Of a stretch of DNA of 64,000 nt, positions 32,550 through 43,984 are shown piece by piece; the stretch's first letter is position 1; each line of letters opens with the position of its first letter. This DNA is from JBQTKD01 sp963703165 (lineage in GTDB: Bacteria > Actinomycetota > Actinomycetes > Sporichthyales > Sporichthyaceae): contig OY969798.1 of assembly GCA_963703165.1 (NCBI GenBank), positions 5,084,001 to 5,148,000 of the forward strand, written 5' to 3'. Made by a program: the position numbers and the translations under genes. Under the pieces are notes generated by a model, which was not told the DNA's origin, did no database searches, and was given only the letters and a program-made list of their open reading frames with translations.

Positions 32550-33740
32550 TCAGTCCTCCACACGCAGCACGAGGGCTGCGGCGGTGTCGCCGGCGGCGCA
32601 GCCGGTGAAAAGGCCCACACCGCCGCCACGCAGGCGCAGCTCCTCGATGAGCTCGGCGATCGACCGCAGGCCGGTCGGGGCCTGGGGGTGGCCGAAGATC
32701 AGGCTGGAGCCGTAGGCGTTCATCTTGTCCAGCGGCACCCCGGTCTCGCGGGCGAAGATCAGGTCGTTCACCGCGAACGGGTTGTGCGTGGTGAACGCGT
32801 CGAGGTCGGAGAAGTCCAGACCGGCCGAGGCGAGTGCGTTGCGGGCGGCCGGAACGGGTGCCTCGGGCATGTGGCAGGCGCCGACGCGGGCGTAACCGAC
32901 GGACAGGATGCGCACGACGCCGTTGCCGCCGGACAGTTCACGCGCGCGGTCCACGCTGGTGACGACGGCGCCGGCGGATCCGTCGGCCGGGTGCGTCTGG
33001 CTGGCGAAAGTGAGCACACCGTTCGGGTCCACGGGCGGAAGCTTGGAAATCTCCTCGTGCACGGCCGGACGGATTCCCTCGTCGGCAAGGAGTTCGAGGC
33101 CCTTGCCTCGCTTGCCGGGGATCCGCACCGGGACCATGTAGCGACGTTGGAAGGCGCGGTCGTCGGCGAGTGATCGCTCGTACTGCTCGCTGCGCAGGAC
33201 GGTGAGGTCGTCGCACTCGTCGCGGGTGATGCCGTGCTTGGCGGCGACCGTCTCCCCGGCGACGAGCATGCCCTTGCCGGTGGAGGGGTCCCGTCCGAAG
33301 CTGTCCAGCACCCAGGTCTCGGTGCGCGGTGCGCCACCCATGCCGCCGGGCTCCGGGTAGAGCAGCACGGGGCCGTTGCTGGTCCGGTCGGTGGTGACGA
33401 CGAGCTGCGTGCCCGCGCCCGCCTGGACCTGGCCGGCAGCGGAGGCCAGCGCCGCCACACCCGTGGCGCAGGCCTGCGCGATCATCGGGCCGGTGAGGTT
33501 GCCCACACCGAGCTTCACGGCCAGGCTCGGGGCGCCGTAGAAAGCCTCACGCTGGGGGATGGTCCAACCGAGCACGAGGCCGTCGAAGGAGTCGAGGGGG
33601 ATGTTGCGGTCGGTGAGCGCGGCACCTGTCACCGCGGCGGCCACGTCCAGGCTCGACACTGTGGAAAGGGCGCCTTGCCACTTGGCGAAGGGTGAGCTCC
33701 ACGCTGCACCGGCGGGGATGGCGACGTCGACGAAACGCAC
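32550..33740 (-). CDS. Thiolase family protein (acetyl-CoA acetyltransferase-like)
   Basis: 396 residues from GTG 33740, with GAGGAG six bases upstream (a longer in-frame reading to 33833 is rejected). The nucleophilic Cys is in A-C-A-T-G-V-A-A near residue 90, the catalytic His is in H-N-P-F-A-V-N-D, and the second Cys is in G-C-A-A-G-D-T-A near the end. The usual N-E-A-F-A motif is replaced by H-N-P-F-A. It would cleave or form a beta-ketoacyl-CoA. It is divergent from the FdhF/YdeP gene across a palindromic promoter. Confidence 0.85.
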   Translation of the reverse strand: MRFVDVAIPAGAAWSSPFAKWQGALSTVSSLDVAAAVTGAALTDRNIPLDSFDGLVLGWTIPQREAFYGAPSLAVKLGVGNLTGPMIAQACATGVAALASAAGQVQAGAGTQLVVTTDRTSNGPVLLYPEPGGMGGAPRTETWVLDSFGRDPSTGKGMLVAGETVAAKHGITRDECDDLTVLRSEQYERSLADDRAFQRRYMVPVRIPGKRGKGLELLADEGIRPAVHEEISKLPPVDPNGVLTFASQTHPADGSAGAVVTSVDRARELSGGNGVVRILSVGYARVGACHMPEAPVPAARNALASAGLDFSDLDAFTTHNPFAVNDLIFARETGVPLDKMNAYGSSLIFGHPQAPTGLRSIAELIEELRLRGGGVGLFTGCAAGDTAAALVLRVED

Positions 33741-33777
33741 GATCGGCTCCTCGGGCTGGGGATCTTCTAAGCTATAC

Positions 33778-33799
33778 ATTTGAATTACGTAACGCAAAT
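33778..33799. promoter_or_regulatory. 22-base dyad operator between thiolase and FdhF/YdeP genes
   Basis: ATTTG (33778-33782) and CAAAT (33795-33799) flank the perfect palindrome TTACGTAA (33785-33792), all sharing one centre (9 of 11 pairs match). TATACAT next to it (33773-33779) looks like a -10 element. This is a strong candidate for a dimeric, TetR-like regulator site; no TetR gene lies in the window. Confidence 0.6.
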
Positions 33800-33825
33800 C
33801 TTCTGTCGCATGATTGAGAGCTCGC

Positions 33826-36128
<2,303 letters not shown>

Positions 36129-36132
<4 letters not shown>

Positions 36133-38060
36133 CGGATTCGCTTACCGGTCTCGGCGCAGGAATAACCGCCGAGCGCCTCGACGTCGGCGTGGAAACGCTT
36201 GTCGTCGAGTAGATCCCACAGCGGGGCGAGCAGCGGTTCCTCGAGAGTGCGCGCCTGCAGCACGAGGTCGTACGGCTCGCGGGCGACCGGGACGAAGTCG
36301 AGCTTGAAAGCCCGGGCCGCGGCGAGGATGCCGAGGCCCGCGTCGGCACGGCCGGCCGCGACGGCGGCGGCAACCGCGAAGTGCGTATGTTCCTCGCGGG
36401 GATATCCGGCGACCTCGGCCGGGTCGATGTTGCGGCGGCTCAGTTCGTGGTCGAGCAGCACCCGGGTGCCGGCGCCGCGTTGACGGTTGACGTAGCGCAC
36501 GCCGGGCCGCGTCAGATCGCTGATGCCGGTCAGCCCGAGGGGGTTGCCGGGCGCAACGATCAGACCTTGGTCGCGGTGCACCAGGCGGATCACCGCGACG
36601 TCCGCGTCGGGACCGAGCACGCGAGCGACGTCGGGCAACGTGTATTCCCCCGTCGCCGGGTCGAGCAGATGCGAGCCCGCGAAGTGGCTCAGCCCGTCGC
36701 GAAGCGCCACGAGGCCGCCGAGCGATCCCACGTTGGACGAGGCAAGGGTGAGGGTCGGATCGGCCGCCCGCAACGCCGATGCGGCGAGGTCGAGCACCAG
36801 ATCGTGGGAGCCGATCGTCACGATCGTGCGGTCGATCGCGGTCGCGTCACGCAGGAGGTCGACCTCGACCTGCTCACCGGCGTGGTGTCCCTCCAACCCC
36901 GCGGGCACGACCAGCAGGCCGTCGGCGCGCACGAGTGAGGTGAGCACACCGGCGCCGCGTGGCAGGGGCGTCGCGACCACCTCTCCGCCGACTCGGCCCA
37001 GGCGCACGCGGACCCAGTCGTCGCTGCCCAGGACGGAGGCGAGCTTGCGGGCCAGCCGCGCACGAAGCAGGGGTCGTGGCGTGGGCACAGTGCCCTCCAA
37101 CCGCGCCAGCAGAGGTGCAGCGAAGATGTCGAAGGTCAACGCGGCCGATACCGGGTAGCCGGGAATGCCGATCACCGGGGTACCTGACGGACCGTCAACC
37201 GTGCCCAGGATGACCGGGTGTCCGGGCCGCACCGCTACCCCATGCACCGCCACCGTGCCGCAGGCGGCGACCACCCGTGCGGTCCAGTCGTCGCGCCCGG
37301 CGCTGGACCCGGCCACCAGCAGGACAAGGTCGGCGCGGGTCGCCGCCTCCCGCAGCACCTCCGCGATGCGCTGCGGATCGTCCGGGACGATCGGCACGAC
37401 CTCGGCGGTTGCCCCGATCGCCTGTGCCTGAGCGGCGAGCATCGGGGAGTTCGTGTCCGCGATCTCGCCGGGCACAAGCGGGTGTCCCAGCGGGCGGATC
37501 TCGTCGCCGGTGGGGACGACGATCACGTGCGGCGCCCGGTGTACCTGTACCTCGAGGTTGCCGGACGCCGCAACCGCGCCGATATCGATCGGGCGCAGCC
37601 GGTGCCCTCGAGCCAGCAATAGCTCGCCGGCGCTGATGTCCTCACCGATCGAGCGCACGTGCTGGTAGGGCGGGACAGCGGCTCGCAGTTCGACCGTCCC
37701 TTCCACACGGTGCAGGTGCTCGCGCATCACCACGGCGTCGTAGCCCTCGGGCAGTGGATCACCGGTGTCTACGTCGGCGAACGCGTCGTCGTCCAGCAGC
37801 ACGGGGTGCGACTCGGTCGCGGCAAGGGTGTCGGCCGAACGGACTGCGATGCCGTCCATGGCCGCGGCGTCGTAGGCAGGGGAGGACCGCTTCGCCCACA
37901 CCTCGGTGGCGGTCACACGGCCCAGCGCGGCCGTGATCGGCTGGGTGATCAGCGCGGTGCGGTCCGGGCAACCCGCCGCGACACAGGCCTGCGCCCAAGC
38001 CTGGCGGGCCTGCTCGGCAGGGACGTCGGAGATGAACGGACTCTCGGCCGGCACGTGCAT
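36129..38060 (-). CDS. MoeA-type molybdopterin molybdenumtransferase fused to a PBP-like sensor domain
   Basis: 643 residues. The N-terminal ~400 residues are MoeA-like: the motif D-G-I-A-V-R, T-G-D (in V-P-T-G-D-E-I), P-G-Y-P-V-S and the A-G-S-S-A-G-R-D-D motif. The C-terminal ~230 residues are a periplasmic-binding-protein-like domain (R-D-Q-G-L-I-V-A-P-G-N-P-L-G; G-A-G-T-R-V-L-L-D; Y-P-R-E-E-H-T-H), homologous to the C-termini of the two GntR-type regulators nearby. MoeA inserts metal into molybdopterin; the PBP domain probably binds molybdate or tungstate (inference). It is downstream of, and in the same direction as, the second MoeA gene (15-base gap). Confidence 0.85.
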
Positions 38061-38075
38061 GACGCTATCGGGCGC

Positions 38076-39305
38076 TCATCCGTAGAGGATGACCTCCACC
38101 GGGGCCCCTGCATCCAGCCCGGTCGCCGGCCCGGGCACCACCAGGTACCCGTCGGCGCGGGTGAGCACGGACAGCAGGGCGGAGGGACCGAATACCGGCT
38201 CCGCCGTCGCTTCCGGATCCTCGGTGATCCGCACCTGCACCACGTCCAGCCGACCGGCCACCGACGGGAGGTCACGGGAGAGCCTGGCGCGCATCCGAGG
38301 CGGGGACGGGGGTCGCTCACACCCGGCCAGACGCCAGACGAGCGGGGCGCCGATCAGACGGAAGACCACCAGGGCGGAGAGCGGATTGCCGGGCAGTCCG
38401 AGGATCGGGACGTTCCCGGCGGTGGCCAGCAGCGTCGGCTTGCCTGGCTTGAGGGCGAGACCGTGGCACCAGATCTCCCCGAGTTTCGCGACGGCGGTGG
38501 CGGTCTCGTCCCGGGTGCCGACGGAGGACCCGGCGGAGACCACGACGAGGTCGGCGCCTTCCACCGCGGCGCGCAGCGCGTCTTCCAGCGCTGCCGCATC
38601 GTCGGGCACGATGCCCGCGGAGACGGCCGTCCCGCCGGCCTCGTGCACCAGCGCGGCGAGGGCCGAGCTGGTCGCGTCGCGGACCTGACCAGGGGTCAGG
38701 TCGACGGTGTCCGGGGGTACGACCTCATCGCCGGTCGCGAGGATCGCGACCCGCGGCCTGCGATGGACCTCGATGCGGGTCACCCCGGCGGCGGACAACA
38801 TGCCCAAGTCCGGCGCCCGCAACGGCCGACCACCCGGCACGAGAACCTCGCCTGCGGCGACGTCCTCGTCGGCCCGCACCACCCCTGACCCGACCGCGAC
38901 CGGCCGCGTGACCTCCACCGTTCCCGGAAGCGACTCGGCGGTGTATTCGACCATCACCACACAGTCCGCACCCTCGGGCAGGACCGCGCCGGTCGGCACC
39001 GCCACACACCCCGTGGGCGCGACCGCGACCTCAGCCGGCGAGCCCATCCGGACCGCACCGAGCAGGTTCAAGTAAGCGGGTAGCGATTCTGACGCCCCGT
39101 AGGTGTCCGCTGCGCGCGCCGCGTACCCGTCCACGGTGGAACGAGCAAAGCCCGGCAGTGCCCCCGGGGAGAGGACGTCCTCCGCCGGGACGCGCCGGAG
39201 CGCGTCGGCAAGCGCCACGACCTCGGTGCCCGTGCGATGCGAGGGCACGAAGCCGGCGAGTGCATCGGCGACGGTGCGGACGGCAAAGAATTCCCGGCCG
39301 GTCAT
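38076..39305 (-). CDS. MoeA-like molybdopterin molybdenumtransferase
   Basis: 409 residues from ATG 39305, which overlaps the stop of the FdsB-like gene (ATGA). MoeA motifs: D-G-Y-A-A-R (STVDGYA), A-T-G-D-E-V-V-P, V-S-A-G-S-S-V-G-T-R-D, G-L-P-G-N-P-L-S and G-K-P-T. It lacks the C-terminal PBP domain present in the neighbouring MoeA. The window thus carries two MoeA types; one may prefer tungsten (inference). It is part of the operon with formate dehydrogenase subunits, so it likely matures that enzyme. Confidence 0.88.
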   Translation of the reverse strand: MTGREFFAVRTVADALAGFVPSHRTGTEVVALADALRRVPAEDVLSPGALPGFARSTVDGYAARAADTYGASESLPAYLNLLGAVRMGSPAEVAVAPTGCVAVPTGAVLPEGADCVVMVEYTAESLPGTVEVTRPVAVGSGVVRADEDVAAGEVLVPGGRPLRAPDLGMLSAAGVTRIEVHRRPRVAILATGDEVVPPDTVDLTPGQVRDATSSALAALVHEAGGTAVSAGIVPDDAAALEDALRAAVEGADLVVVSAGSSVGTRDETATAVAKLGEIWCHGLALKPGKPTLLATAGNVPILGLPGNPLSALVVFRLIGAPLVWRLAGCERPPSPPRMRARLSRDLPSVAGRLDVVQVRITEDPEATAEPVFGPSALLSVLTRADGYLVVPGPATGLDAGAPVEVILYG

Positions 39306-41026
39306 CGGTCGGGTTGGTCCGAGTTGCCCTCGGGCCGCGGCTGTGGCCGTGCGGCAGCGCCGCCCTTGTCCAGACCGAGCACGCTGATCACCGGGCCGAG
39401 CGCCACCTGGCCGAGACCGCAGATGGAGGTCTTGCGCATGACCTCCTCCAGTTCGATGATCCGCGCACGGCGGGGGCCGTCGAGAGGTACGCCCTCGTCG
39501 AGTACGCCGCGCAGGATGTCGTGTGCCTTGGTCGAGCCGACCCGACACGGCACGCACTTCCCGCAGGATTCGTTGCGGAAGAACCGCAGCACGTTGGTGG
39601 CCGCCGCGAGCTCGTTGGTGCCCTCGGCGAGGACGACCATCGCGCCGGAGCCGAGCATCGTGCCCGCCGCGGCCGCGGTGCCGAAGTCGAGTGCCAGATC
39701 CAGCGTGTCCGGGCCGATGAAGTTCGAGGACGCTCCACCGGGTTGAACCGCACCGACCGCACGGCCACCGGTCACCCCACCGGCGAGGTCGATGAGGTCC
39801 CGCACGGTCGTCCCCATCGGCACGCAGTACACATCGGGGCGCTCGACGTGACCGGAGATCGCGAAGAACTTCCAACCGATCGAGTCGCCGATGCCCTGCT
39901 CCCGCCACCACGGTGCGCCGCGCTGCGCGATCACCGGCACATCGGCGAAGGTCTCGACCGAGTTCATCAGAGTGGGTCGGCCGTGCAGGCCGTAGACGCC
40001 GGGGAACGGTGGCTTGTTGCGTGGCTCCCCGCGGTGGCCCTCCATGCACTCGATGAGCGCGGTCTCCTCCCCGAGGATGTATCCACCGGGGGAGACGAAG
40101 ATCTCGACATTCAAGCGCCGCCCGCTGCCGCAGGAGTCCGGCCCGATCACCCCGGACGCGCGTAGCGCCTCGAGCTCCGCGCGCAGCACGTGCTCCTCGG
40201 GCCCGTACTCGTGCCGGATGAAGACCCAGCCTTCCTCGGCTCCGATCACGGCCATCCCACACAGCAGGCCCTCGAGGACCAGATGTGGCTGAGTGGCAAG
40301 GATCTGACGGTCCTTGAAGGTGCCCGGCTCGGACTCGTCAGCGTTGCAGATGACGTACTTGGTCGTGCCCGCCGCGGCACGCACCAGTTCCCACTTCTGC
40401 CCGGTCGGGAAACCGGCGCCGCCCATGCCACGCAGCCCGGAGTCCTTGAGGCCGGTGACGAGGTCACCCGGATCCAATGCGCCGGACAGCACAGCCCGCA
40501 GGGTCCGGTAGCGCTCGGCGATACCGGAGCCGCCCGGGTAGGGGTCGTTGGGCCAGGGTTCGGTGCGGGTCCGTGCGGTGGCGTGATCGAGCCCGCCGTC
40601 GCGTGCGGCCTCGATCAGCGCGGCCGCGTCGGCCATCGAGGCGGGGCGTTCGTTGACTGCGCAGGCCGGCGCCGAGTCGCACCGACCGAGGCAGGACACC
40701 TCGACCAGTTCGACGTCCGGGTCGCCACCGTGACGCTCCCTCAGCTCCGCGATCCGCTCCTCGCCACCCTGCAGGAAGCAGGACAGGTCATGGCAGACGT
40801 GCAGGGCCACCTTCGGCGGTGGGGACGTACGGAAGTGCGGGTAGAACGAGATCAGGCCCTCGATCTCGTACCGGGGTCGCTTCGCGTCGAGGGCGAGCTT
40901 CTCCAGCTCCTCCCGAGGTAGCCAGCCCAACCGAGCCTGAATCGCGTTCAGGGCCGGGATCAACGACGGCCCGGGGAACTTCCCGGCTCGTGCCTCGACG
41001 CCGGGTACCCGCTCGGGCGCCTTCAC
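39302..41026 (-). CDS. NAD-dependent formate dehydrogenase diaphorase subunit, NuoE-NuoF fusion (FdsB-like)
   Basis: 574 residues. Residues 1-~155 are NuoE-like: C-H-D-L-S-C and C-L-G-R-C ([2Fe-2S], C-x4-C...C-x3-C). Residues ~160-570 are NuoF-like: G-L-R-G-M-G-G-A-G-F-P-T-G-Q-K, C-N-A-D-E-S-E-P-G-T-F-K-D-R, I-L-G-E-E-T-A-L-I-E and C-G-K-C-V-P-C-R-V-G with the fourth Cys in T-S-I-C-G-L-G. It would pass electrons from the formate dehydrogenase to NAD+. The ATG overlaps the end of the FdsA-like gene. Confidence 0.9.
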   Translation of the reverse strand: MKAPERVPGVEARAGKFPGPSLIPALNAIQARLGWLPREELEKLALDAKRPRYEIEGLISFYPHFRTSPPPKVALHVCHDLSCFLQGGEERIAELRERHGGDPDVELVEVSCLGRCDSAPACAVNERPASMADAAALIEAARDGGLDHATARTRTEPWPNDPYPGGSGIAERYRTLRAVLSGALDPGDLVTGLKDSGLRGMGGAGFPTGQKWELVRAAAGTTKYVICNADESEPGTFKDRQILATQPHLVLEGLLCGMAVIGAEEGWVFIRHEYGPEEHVLRAELEALRASGVIGPDSCGSGRRLNVEIFVSPGGYILGEETALIECMEGHRGEPRNKPPFPGVYGLHGRPTLMNSVETFADVPVIAQRGAPWWREQGIGDSIGWKFFAISGHVERPDVYCVPMGTTVRDLIDLAGGVTGGRAVGAVQPGGASSNFIGPDTLDLALDFGTAAAAGTMLGSGAMVVLAEGTNELAAATNVLRFFRNESCGKCVPCRVGSTKAHDILRGVLDEGVPLDGPRRARIIELEEVMRKTSICGLGQVALGPVISVLGLDKGGAAARPQPRPEGNSDQPDR

Positions 41027-43929
41027 TGCGCCGTCCCAACGGCCTCGACCTGGACCGCGCAGAACTTGAACTCGGGGATCTTCCCGACCGGGTCGACCTC
41101 GTCGATGGTCAGCAGGTTGGCCGCCGCCTCCCGGAAGTGGAACGGGATGAACACGTTGCCCTGCTGCTCGCGGTGACTGATCCGCACCGCCAATTCGATG
41201 CTGCCGCGGCGGGAGCGGGCGCGAGCCATGGCGCCGTGCACCAGCCCACGGTCAGCGGCGTCCTTCGGGTGCATGTAGACCTCGGCGATCGGCGCGATCG
41301 CGTCGAGGGCGAACGAGCGGCGGGTCATCGAGCCGGTGTGCCAGTGCTCCAACAGCCGGCCGGTGTTGAGTACCAGCGGGTACTCACCGTCCGGCAGTTC
41401 CCTGGCCGGCAGCCACTGCGCGGGCACCAGGTGAGCGAGCCCGTCGTCGGTGTTGAAGTGCTCGTTGAACAACACGACGGTGCCGTCGGAGTGCTCCGGG
41501 TCGTCGTTGGGATAAAGCTTCCCGGAGGCCCCGAGGTTGGCGTGGCTGAGGTTGGCGTAGGACTTCATCAGCGGGACCATCTCGTCGAACACCTCGGACG
41601 GGGAGGCGTAGTTCCAGTCCAGTCCGATCCGCCGCGCGATTTCCTGTTCGATCCACCAGTCCGGCTTTGCTTCGCCGGGTGGGTCCAGGACCTTTCGGCC
41701 GAGTTGCACCCGACGGTCGGTGTTGGTGTAGGTCCCGTCCTTCTCCAGGTAGGAGGTCGCGGGCAGGATCACGTCGGCGAACTCGGCGGTCTCGGTGAGG
41801 AAGATGTCCTGCACGACGAGGAACTCCAGCGCCGAGAGAGCCTTGCGAACCTTGTTGGTGTTCGGGTCGGACAGGAACGGGTTCTCGCCGAGCATGTACA
41901 TGCCGCGAACGCCGCCGGCGAGGATCGACGAGATGATCTCGGTGACGGTGAGCCCGCGGTGGGGGTCGAGTCCGACGCCCCAGGCCTGCTCGAACTTCAG
42001 CCGCGTCGCGTCGCCGGTGACGCCCTGATAGTCCGGGTAGAACATCGGGATCAGGCCGGCGTCCGAGGCGCCCTGCACGTTGTTCTGTCCGCGCAATGGG
42101 TGCAGCCCGGTGCCGGGGCGGCCGACCTGGCCGGTGATCGAGCACAACGCAATCAGGCAGCGTGCGTTGTCGGTGCCGGTGGTGTGCTGGGAGATTCCCA
42201 TGCCCCAGTACACGACCGCGGCGCCGGCCTCGCCCCAGGCGCGGGCGACTGCACGGATGGTGTCGGCGGGGACGCCAGTGATCTGCTCCGCCCGCTCCGG
42301 CGGGTAGTCCGCGACGGTGGCGGCCAACGCCTCGTAGTTCGAGGTCCGGTCAGCGATGAACTGAGGGTCCGTCAGGCCGAGGGTGATGATCTCGCACATC
42401 ACCGAGTTGTAGAACGCCACATCGGTGCCCGGCTTGAGCTGGACGAAGATGTCGGCGTGCTCGGAGACGGTCGAGGCGCGCGGGTCGACGTAGATGATCG
42501 TGGTGCCACGGCGACGGGCCTGCTTGAAGAACGAGCTCGCCACCGGGTGGTTTGCGGTCGGGTTCGAGCCGGTGATGATCGTGACGTCGGCGTTGACCAC
42601 GTCGCCGTAGGTCGTCGACACCGCACCGGATCCGACTCCCTCGAACAGCGCGGCGACCGAGGATGCGTGGCACAGCCGGGTGCAGTGGTCCACGTTGTTG
42701 GTGCCGAAGCCGGTCCGGATCAGCTTCTGGAAGAGGTACGCCTCCTCGTTGGAGCACTTCGCGGAACCGAAACCGGCGATCGCGCCCGGTCCGCCGATGC
42801 CGTGGATCTCCCTGAGGCGGCTCGCGACCAGGTCGAGTGCCTCGTCCCAGGATGCCTCGCGGAAGTGCGGGAGCACCTCGTCGTAGTCGACCAGCCCACC
42901 CGGCTTACGGCCGCGGTCCTTGCCGGGGCGGTTGTCCTTCTTCTGCCCCCGGTCGGTCGCCTGCTTCCCGTTGCTGTCGCCGCGCACGTCGGCGGACAAC
43001 GGACCCTTCGGGTAGGAGGAGTCGACCCGGATGAGCGGAACTGTGAGTCGCTGCGGGGAGGCGGAGTAGTCCCAGCCGTAACGGCCCTTCACACACAACC
43101 GGCTTTGGGAGCCCGGCTGCGGGCGGCCCTCGGCGAAGGAGATCGCACCGGCCTCGCGGTCCACAAAGTAGGTCAGTGCGCAACCGACGCCGCAGTAAGG
43201 ACACACCGACTCAACGGCATCGAGTTGCTCGCGCGGGCGGATCGGGATCGAGCGGATCGCCTTGTTGGTCAGCGCCCCGGTCGGACAGGCCTGCACGCAC
43301 TCCCCGCAGGTGACGCAGGAGCTCGCCCCCATCGGGTCGTTGAGGTCGAACGAGATCCGGGTTTCGTAGCCCTTGCCGGACCGGCCGATGACGTCGTTGC
43401 CCTGCAGGTCGTCACAGGCCCGCACGCAGCGGTCGCAGAGGATGCAGGAGTCGTGGTCCATCGCGATGACCGGGTTGGACAGGTCCTGCCCGCGCCCGGT
43501 ACCCAGCGGCAGGTCGGTGGTCTCGCGGGAGACGCCATACCGGTCGGCGAGCTCGAGGAGCTTGTTGTCCGCGGTGGTCGTCTGCTTGGGGTCCTGCTCG
43601 CGCGGCAACTGGTCGGACAGCAGCAGCTCGGTCAGCACGCTGCGGCTGCGCTCGAGCTCCGGGGTGTCGGTCTTGACCGTCATCCCGTCCTCGCACGGGC
43701 GCACACAGGAGGCGGCGAAGACGCGCCCACCCGTGTCGACCACGCACATGCGGCAGACGCCGACCGGGTCGTAGCGCTCGTTGTGGCACAGCACGGGGAT
43801 GTCGATGCGGGCCTGCTTGGCGGCGTCGTAGATCGTCGTCCCCGACTCGACCGCCACCTCGCGGCCGTCGATGGTCAGGCTGACGGTCGAGACGGCGGTG
43901 CCGGTCTCCGGGTCCTGCAGGGCGGTGAT
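41023..43929 (-). CDS. Formate dehydrogenase alpha subunit (FdsA/FdhA-like, Mo/W-bis-MGD)
   Basis: 968 residues if translation starts at ATC 43929, 24 codons upstream of the first standard start, GTG 43857. The ATC lies six bases after a perfect GGGAGG, and the extension is coding-like (T-V-S-L-T-I-D-G-R-E leads into the ferredoxin fold); the nearest upstream in-frame stop is at 43960-43962. Domains: N-terminal [2Fe-2S] (C-H-N-E-R-Y...C-R-M-C), [4Fe-4S] clusters (C-D-R-C-V-R-A-C; C-V-T-C-G-E-C-V-Q-A-C-P), C-P-Y-C-G-V-G-C, then H-C-T-R-L-C-H with Cys as metal ligand, and a C-terminal MGD-binding domain. The W/Mo genes around it fit formate oxidation with NAD+. Confidence 0.88.
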   Translation of the reverse strand: MTALQDPETGTAVSTVSLTIDGREVAVESGTTIYDAAKQARIDIPVLCHNERYDPVGVCRMCVVDTGGRVFAASCVRPCEDGMTVKTDTPELERSRSVLTELLLSDQLPREQDPKQTTTADNKLLELADRYGVSRETTDLPLGTGRGQDLSNPVIAMDHDSCILCDRCVRACDDLQGNDVIGRSGKGYETRISFDLNDPMGASSCVTCGECVQACPTGALTNKAIRSIPIRPREQLDAVESVCPYCGVGCALTYFVDREAGAISFAEGRPQPGSQSRLCVKGRYGWDYSASPQRLTVPLIRVDSSYPKGPLSADVRGDSNGKQATDRGQKKDNRPGKDRGRKPGGLVDYDEVLPHFREASWDEALDLVASRLREIHGIGGPGAIAGFGSAKCSNEEAYLFQKLIRTGFGTNNVDHCTRLCHASSVAALFEGVGSGAVSTTYGDVVNADVTIITGSNPTANHPVASSFFKQARRRGTTIIYVDPRASTVSEHADIFVQLKPGTDVAFYNSVMCEIITLGLTDPQFIADRTSNYEALAATVADYPPERAEQITGVPADTIRAVARAWGEAGAAVVYWGMGISQHTTGTDNARCLIALCSITGQVGRPGTGLHPLRGQNNVQGASDAGLIPMFYPDYQGVTGDATRLKFEQAWGVGLDPHRGLTVTEIISSILAGGVRGMYMLGENPFLSDPNTNKVRKALSALEFLVVQDIFLTETAEFADVILPATSYLEKDGTYTNTDRRVQLGRKVLDPPGEAKPDWWIEQEIARRIGLDWNYASPSEVFDEMVPLMKSYANLSHANLGASGKLYPNDDPEHSDGTVVLFNEHFNTDDGLAHLVPAQWLPARELPDGEYPLVLNTGRLLEHWHTGSMTRRSFALDAIAPIAEVYMHPKDAADRGLVHGAMARARSRRGSIELAVRISHREQQGNVFIPFHFREAAANLLTIDEVDPVGKIPEFKFCAVQVEAVGTAQ

Positions 43930-43984
43930 AGTGGACCTCCCGGTACGCAGGGGCGGGAACTAGTTCGAAGCCTAACCGCGGGTC

